Shown: positions 53,110-64,000 of the stretch, piece by piece | How positions within the stretch are numbered: position 1 is the first letter of the stretch | Layout of the letters: each line of letters opens with the position of its first letter | DNA from: Acanthopleura granulata | Taxonomy: Eukaryota > Mollusca > Polyplacophora > Chitonida > Chitonidae | Length of the DNA: 64,000 nt | NCBI GenBank assembly: GCA_016165875.1 | Contig: JABBOT010000004.1 | Location: 4,471,351 to 4,535,350 of the forward strand | Reading direction: 5' to 3' | Position numbers and translations under genes: made by a program | The notes under the pieces: generated by a model | The model's database searches: none | Told to the model about the DNA's origin: nothing | The model's input: only the letters and a program-made list of their open reading frames with translations

Positions 53110-54590
53110 TTTTGGCTGACTGCTGGTATACAGATGTCGGTTTTGGTGGTTTAAACATGGTCCCCACCCCTGCTTGTGGTTGAATGCTTATGGCTTTATG
53201 CTCTATCAGCATGGCCTGACTCCCTCTTTTAGCTGAATATTAGCTTACACCATACTGGCGTGACTGGACCCTTACATTTGACTGAATACTTATGCTATGG
53301 CTTTACACCAAATTTGTATGACAGACACCTCACCCCATTTGTGACCGAATGCTTATGGCTGTAGACCATATCAACATGACTGGACCCCCACTTGTGACTG
53401 AATGCTTATGGTTTTATACCATATCAGCATGACTGGACCCCACTGTTGACTAAAAGGTTTATGGATTTACAATGTATCAGCATGACTTCACCCCCACTTG
53501 TGACTGAATGCTTATGGTTTCATACCATATCGACATAATGACCCAGAAGCCTCCGACCGATGGGGTCGCTGTGAGCTCAGCTCATGCTGGCTTCCTCTTC
53601 GGCCGTATGTGGGAAGGTCTGCCAATAACCTGCAGATGGTCGTAGGTTTTCCCCGGGCTCTGCCGGTTTCCTCCACCATAAAGCTGGCTGCCGTCGTGTA
53701 AGTGAAATATTCTTTAGTAAATAAATAGATAAACACATATTGGCATGACTTGTGCCATATCAGACAAGACACCAACTTGTAACTGAATGTTTTACCCAAC
53801 TCCTACTTGTAGCTGAGTGCTTATGGTTTTACATCACATTACCACGGCTGGACACCTGCTTGTGTCTGAATGGTTATGGCTTTTTGCCATATCAGTATGA
53901 CCCGACACCTGCTTGTGCTTATGGATTAGCGCCATGTAAGTATGACCTGACATCTGTTCGTACAGTTCGTTTTACACCAAGTCGGTATGATGGATCCCCC
54001 ACCCCACTTATGACTGAATAGTTATGGCTTTATACCGCATCGGCATGACTGGACCCCACTTGTGATTGAATGCTTGACACCTAACACCAGTTTGTGGCAA
54101 TGCTTATGGCTTCACTCCTAACACCAGTTAGTGGCATTGTTTAGGGCTTTACCTCACATCAGCATGACCTGTATAACATTTTGAACAAATGCCTATGGCC
54201 ATATATTGTATCACTGTGACTGGATTCTGACTTGTTACTGAATGCTTACAGCTTTATCATCAAAACCTGAGTCCTGCTTGTCATTAAATGCTTATGGCAT
54301 TAGAATGACTGAACTCCTGCTGGTAACTGAGCGCTTATGGCTTTGCACCACATCAGCATGATCCGACTCCCACTTGTGACTTCATACCATATCAGAATGA
54401 TGTACTCCTGCTTGTGACTGGATGTTTGGGACTTTTCACCACATCAGCTTGGCTGAACTAGCTTGTGACTGAATGATTGACTTCACAACCACACCATATC
54501 AGAATGACCTGACTCCTGTTTGTGATTTAATGCTTACGAGTTTATGCCATATCAGAATCACCTGACTCTGGCTTGTAACTGAGTGCTTAT
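53110..54590. repeat. Degenerate minisatellite (~55-60 bp unit)
   Basis: Recurring order: CATATCAGCATGACTGGACC, CCCACTTGTGACTGAATGCT, TATGGCTTTATACC, with many indels, over about 1.5 kb between CPLANE1 and RTCA. A SINE (53,532-53,735) is inserted in it, and it grades into the 45-bp array to the right. Confidence 0.85.
53532..53735 (+). mobile_element. SINE family A copy nested in the minisatellite
   Basis: The only clear sense copy on the plus strand: GCTGTGAGCTCAGCTCATGC, TCTTCGGCCGTATGTGGGAA, TGCAGATGGTCGTAGGTTTT, CTCTGCCGGTTTCCTCCACC, TCGTGTAAGTGAAATATTCT and tail AAATAAATAGATAAA. Both sides continue as minisatellite. Confidence 0.85.
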
Positions 54591-54950
54591 GGCTTTACAA
54601 CATATCAGTATGACCTGACATCTGCTTTTGCTTGTGGCTTTACAACATATCAGTATGACCTGACATCTGCTTTTGCTTATGACTTTACAGCATATCAGTA
54701 TGACCTGACATCTGCTTTTGCGTATGGTTTTACAGCATATCAGTATGACCTGACATCTGTTTTTGCTTATGACTTTACAGCATATCAGTATGACCTGACA
54801 TCTGCTTTTGCTTATGACTTTACAGCATATCAGTATGACCTGACATCTGCTTTTGCTTATGGCTTTACAGCATATCAGTATGACCTGACATCTGCTTTTG
54901 CTTGTGGCTTTGCGCCATATAAGTATGACCTGACACCTGCTTGTGAAGTT
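54590..54950. repeat. 45-bp minisatellite, about 8 homogeneous units
   Basis: The unit reads CATATCAGTATGACCTGACA, TCTGCTTTTGCTTATGACTT, TACAG. The 45-bp period keeps a minus-strand frame open (a repeating SRCQVILICCKAISK), which is a by-product and not a gene. Confidence 0.93.
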
Positions 54951-54987
54951 TGTTGCATGTAGTTGTACCATTCTCGACTGATGACGA

Positions 54988-55027
54988 ATGTTTGTTTGAA
55001 GACTGCTGGCAGTCTTCAAACAAACAT
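54988..55027. repeat. Perfect 19-bp-arm palindrome
   Basis: ATGTTTGTTTGAAGACTGC, a TG spacer, then its exact reverse complement. Sits just right of the 45-bp array. Confidence 0.95.
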
Positions 55028-55402
55028 CACAAAATTAAATACCTTTATGCTTTCAAAAGGCACATGATTTAGGAGGACGGTCCCTTAGTCCCTAGCGTAA
55101 AATCCTGTGGGCTTAATTATGCCATGTCTTTGATGCGTGGGGCCTGCGTCCCTTGTCAAGACTCACGAAACTATCTGCTGAATGCCTGCTGCGATGAAGT
55201 TCACTGCCAGTCAGTAAATCACATCACCATTAAGGTGTGGGTATTCGGTCAAATATGATCGTAAAATATAGTATTACTTATCTCTAATAAAGCCTTTAAG
55301 TGAAATTCGCCAGACATAATAATAGCAGGAGTACAAATTTTTGGTATTTGAAAAATACACTAATAAGAGTACAGAACAGCCATGTCTTATAAAAACTGAA
55401 GC

Positions 55403-55408
55403 TTTATT
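55403..55408 (-). terminator. Candidate RTCA polyadenylation signal (AATAAA)
   Basis: The first canonical AATAAA on the minus strand downstream of the RTCA stop codon (56,047), giving a 3' UTR of about 640 nt. No other AATAAA is found between them. Confidence 0.5.
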
Positions 55409-56046
55409 AAGTTAGCATAATGTCACATAAACTGTAACCAAAACAGCCTTGTTCTTGAAACATGGCTCGAAAAAATTTTAGCAAAAGCATCAATGATTTG
55501 TTTTCATTGATCTATTATTGTCAGAAATCTGTCACATACCTGCTATTGTCACATATCTGTCAGCTATCTGGTATTCCCTCTATTCATACACAACACAAAT
55601 GACCAGTGTAACTTTTTTTTTTTTTTAAAGTCACAAACAAAAAACTGGCAACATTACACTGAGTTTTCATCTCAGATTTTTCCTCTAATTTCCTCTATTA
55701 CAGCTTGTCCCATTGTAGTACAGAATTGTAATATACTAACAGAATGAAAGATCACGGTAAATCCTCTTTGTCTGATTTCAAGGATTTATGGGAAGTAATT
55801 TTAAAATAAGATTACGGTTATGTAGGAAATGAAACAAAAAGGTGATAAGGTTTTTCTTTTTCCTCCTAAAGTTTCTGGTTATTTGTAATAACCCTCCATT
55901 TTCTGCATATTTTCCCCCCAATAGTCATAAATTTCACTGGCAGGGAAATTAATTTTCAGGCTGTCAGCTGGAGCCTTATGAAAGCTGAGGCTAAAAGCCA
56001 TTTTCACAGGTGCAAAAATACTATTATTAAATATCTTTCAGGATTT

Positions 56047-63735
<7,689 letters not shown>

Positions 63736-63964
63736 TCAAAAAAATAAATATAATTAGCAATTTATTTCTCCATTTGATTATCAATAGAGAATACATTATC
63801 CTGCAAATGCCTCATACAATAAAGGCAATAGAATCAGTTTCAAGTCTAATGATCAAATCTCTATGGCAATGGATTTACAATGGTCTCAAACGCCTCAGAA
63901 TATTCATTCTTAAACATTGAAAATAAACCATATATTATTTTTTCATTCACTTGGTATTTCAATG

Positions 63965-64000
63965 TTGCTTAATGTCTAACACCATACTCAAGAACTTTCA
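63965..64000 (-). mobile_element. SINE tail at the right edge
   Basis: Plus strand CTTAATGTCTAACACCATACTCAAGAACTTTCA is the reversed tail of a family A/B-type SINE that continues past the window. Confidence 0.5.

Larger units (their letters stand above)
52700..56046. other. Intergenic region between CPLANE1 promoter and RTCA stop
   Basis: No gene is supported here. It contains the degenerate minisatellite, nested SINE, 45-bp array, palindrome and RTCA 3' UTR (56,046 to about 55,390). The stretches 52,700-53,110 and 55,030-55,390 show nothing I can name. Confidence 0.7.

Noticed and set aside
54558..55019. 153-codon minus-strand ORF with 15-residue repeats
   Set aside because: Translation of the 45-bp minisatellite; composition and context do not suggest a gene.

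Overview
The window is metazoan nuclear DNA: AT-rich, with split genes, GT-AG introns, tRNA-derived SINEs, MITEs and minisatellites. The repeats resemble families common in molluscs and other lophotrochozoans, including SINE tails of the A-A-T-A-A-A-T type, a GTGGGAGGAAACC-containing SINE and a ~160-bp tandem repeat. A lophotrochozoan, probably a mollusc, is therefore my best guess. A brachiopod or another marine invertebrate cannot be excluded from sequence alone.

Two protein-coding genes are recognisable, both on the minus strand and arranged head to tail. (1) RTCA, the RNA 3'-terminal phosphate cyclase, occupies 63,732 down to 56,047. Ten phase-compatible coding exons give 350 residues plus the stop, and only the first ~15 codons lie beyond the right edge. 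(2) CPLANE1 (C5orf42/JBTS17), a large ciliogenesis and planar-polarity effector, runs from a probable TATA-less promoter near 52.68 kb leftwards past position 1. I placed 32 coding exons (about 2,750 residues) by splice sites, frame continuity and similarity to the vertebrate protein as I remember it. The C-terminal end is outside the window. All adjacent CPLANE1 exons join in phase except one pair (34,248..34,478 to 32,304..33,767), which is reported as unresolved.

Layout from left to right: 1-542, a 69-bp minisatellite inside a CPLANE1 intron, starting exactly at a splice donor; 543-6,503, three 3' exons and a 5.3-kb intron; 6,504-19,244, a 12.7-kb intron with no exon I can support; 19,245-50,856, the main body of CPLANE1 with SINE, LINE and MITE insertions; 50,887-52,700, the 5' UTR intron (with a MITE), noncoding exon 1 and promoter motifs; 52.7-55.4 kb, an intergenic region dominated by a degenerate minisatellite with a nested SINE and a perfect palindrome at its edge; 55.4-64 kb, RTCA and its introns, one carrying a ~160-bp tandem repeat that also occurs in the 16.9-17.6 kb CPLANE1 intron.

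The two genes have no known shared pathway: RTCA acts on RNA ends, and CPLANE1 helps recruit intraflagellar-transport cargo at basal bodies. No CRISPR array, operon, viral genome or prokaryotic system is present, and I do not see a new protein-coding system. The points most worth a second look concern non-coding structure acting on splicing: a repeat array that copies a 5' splice site, a ~600-bp foldback abutting a donor, a SINE tail 11 nt from an acceptor, a GC-AG intron and a family of long-TIR MITEs.
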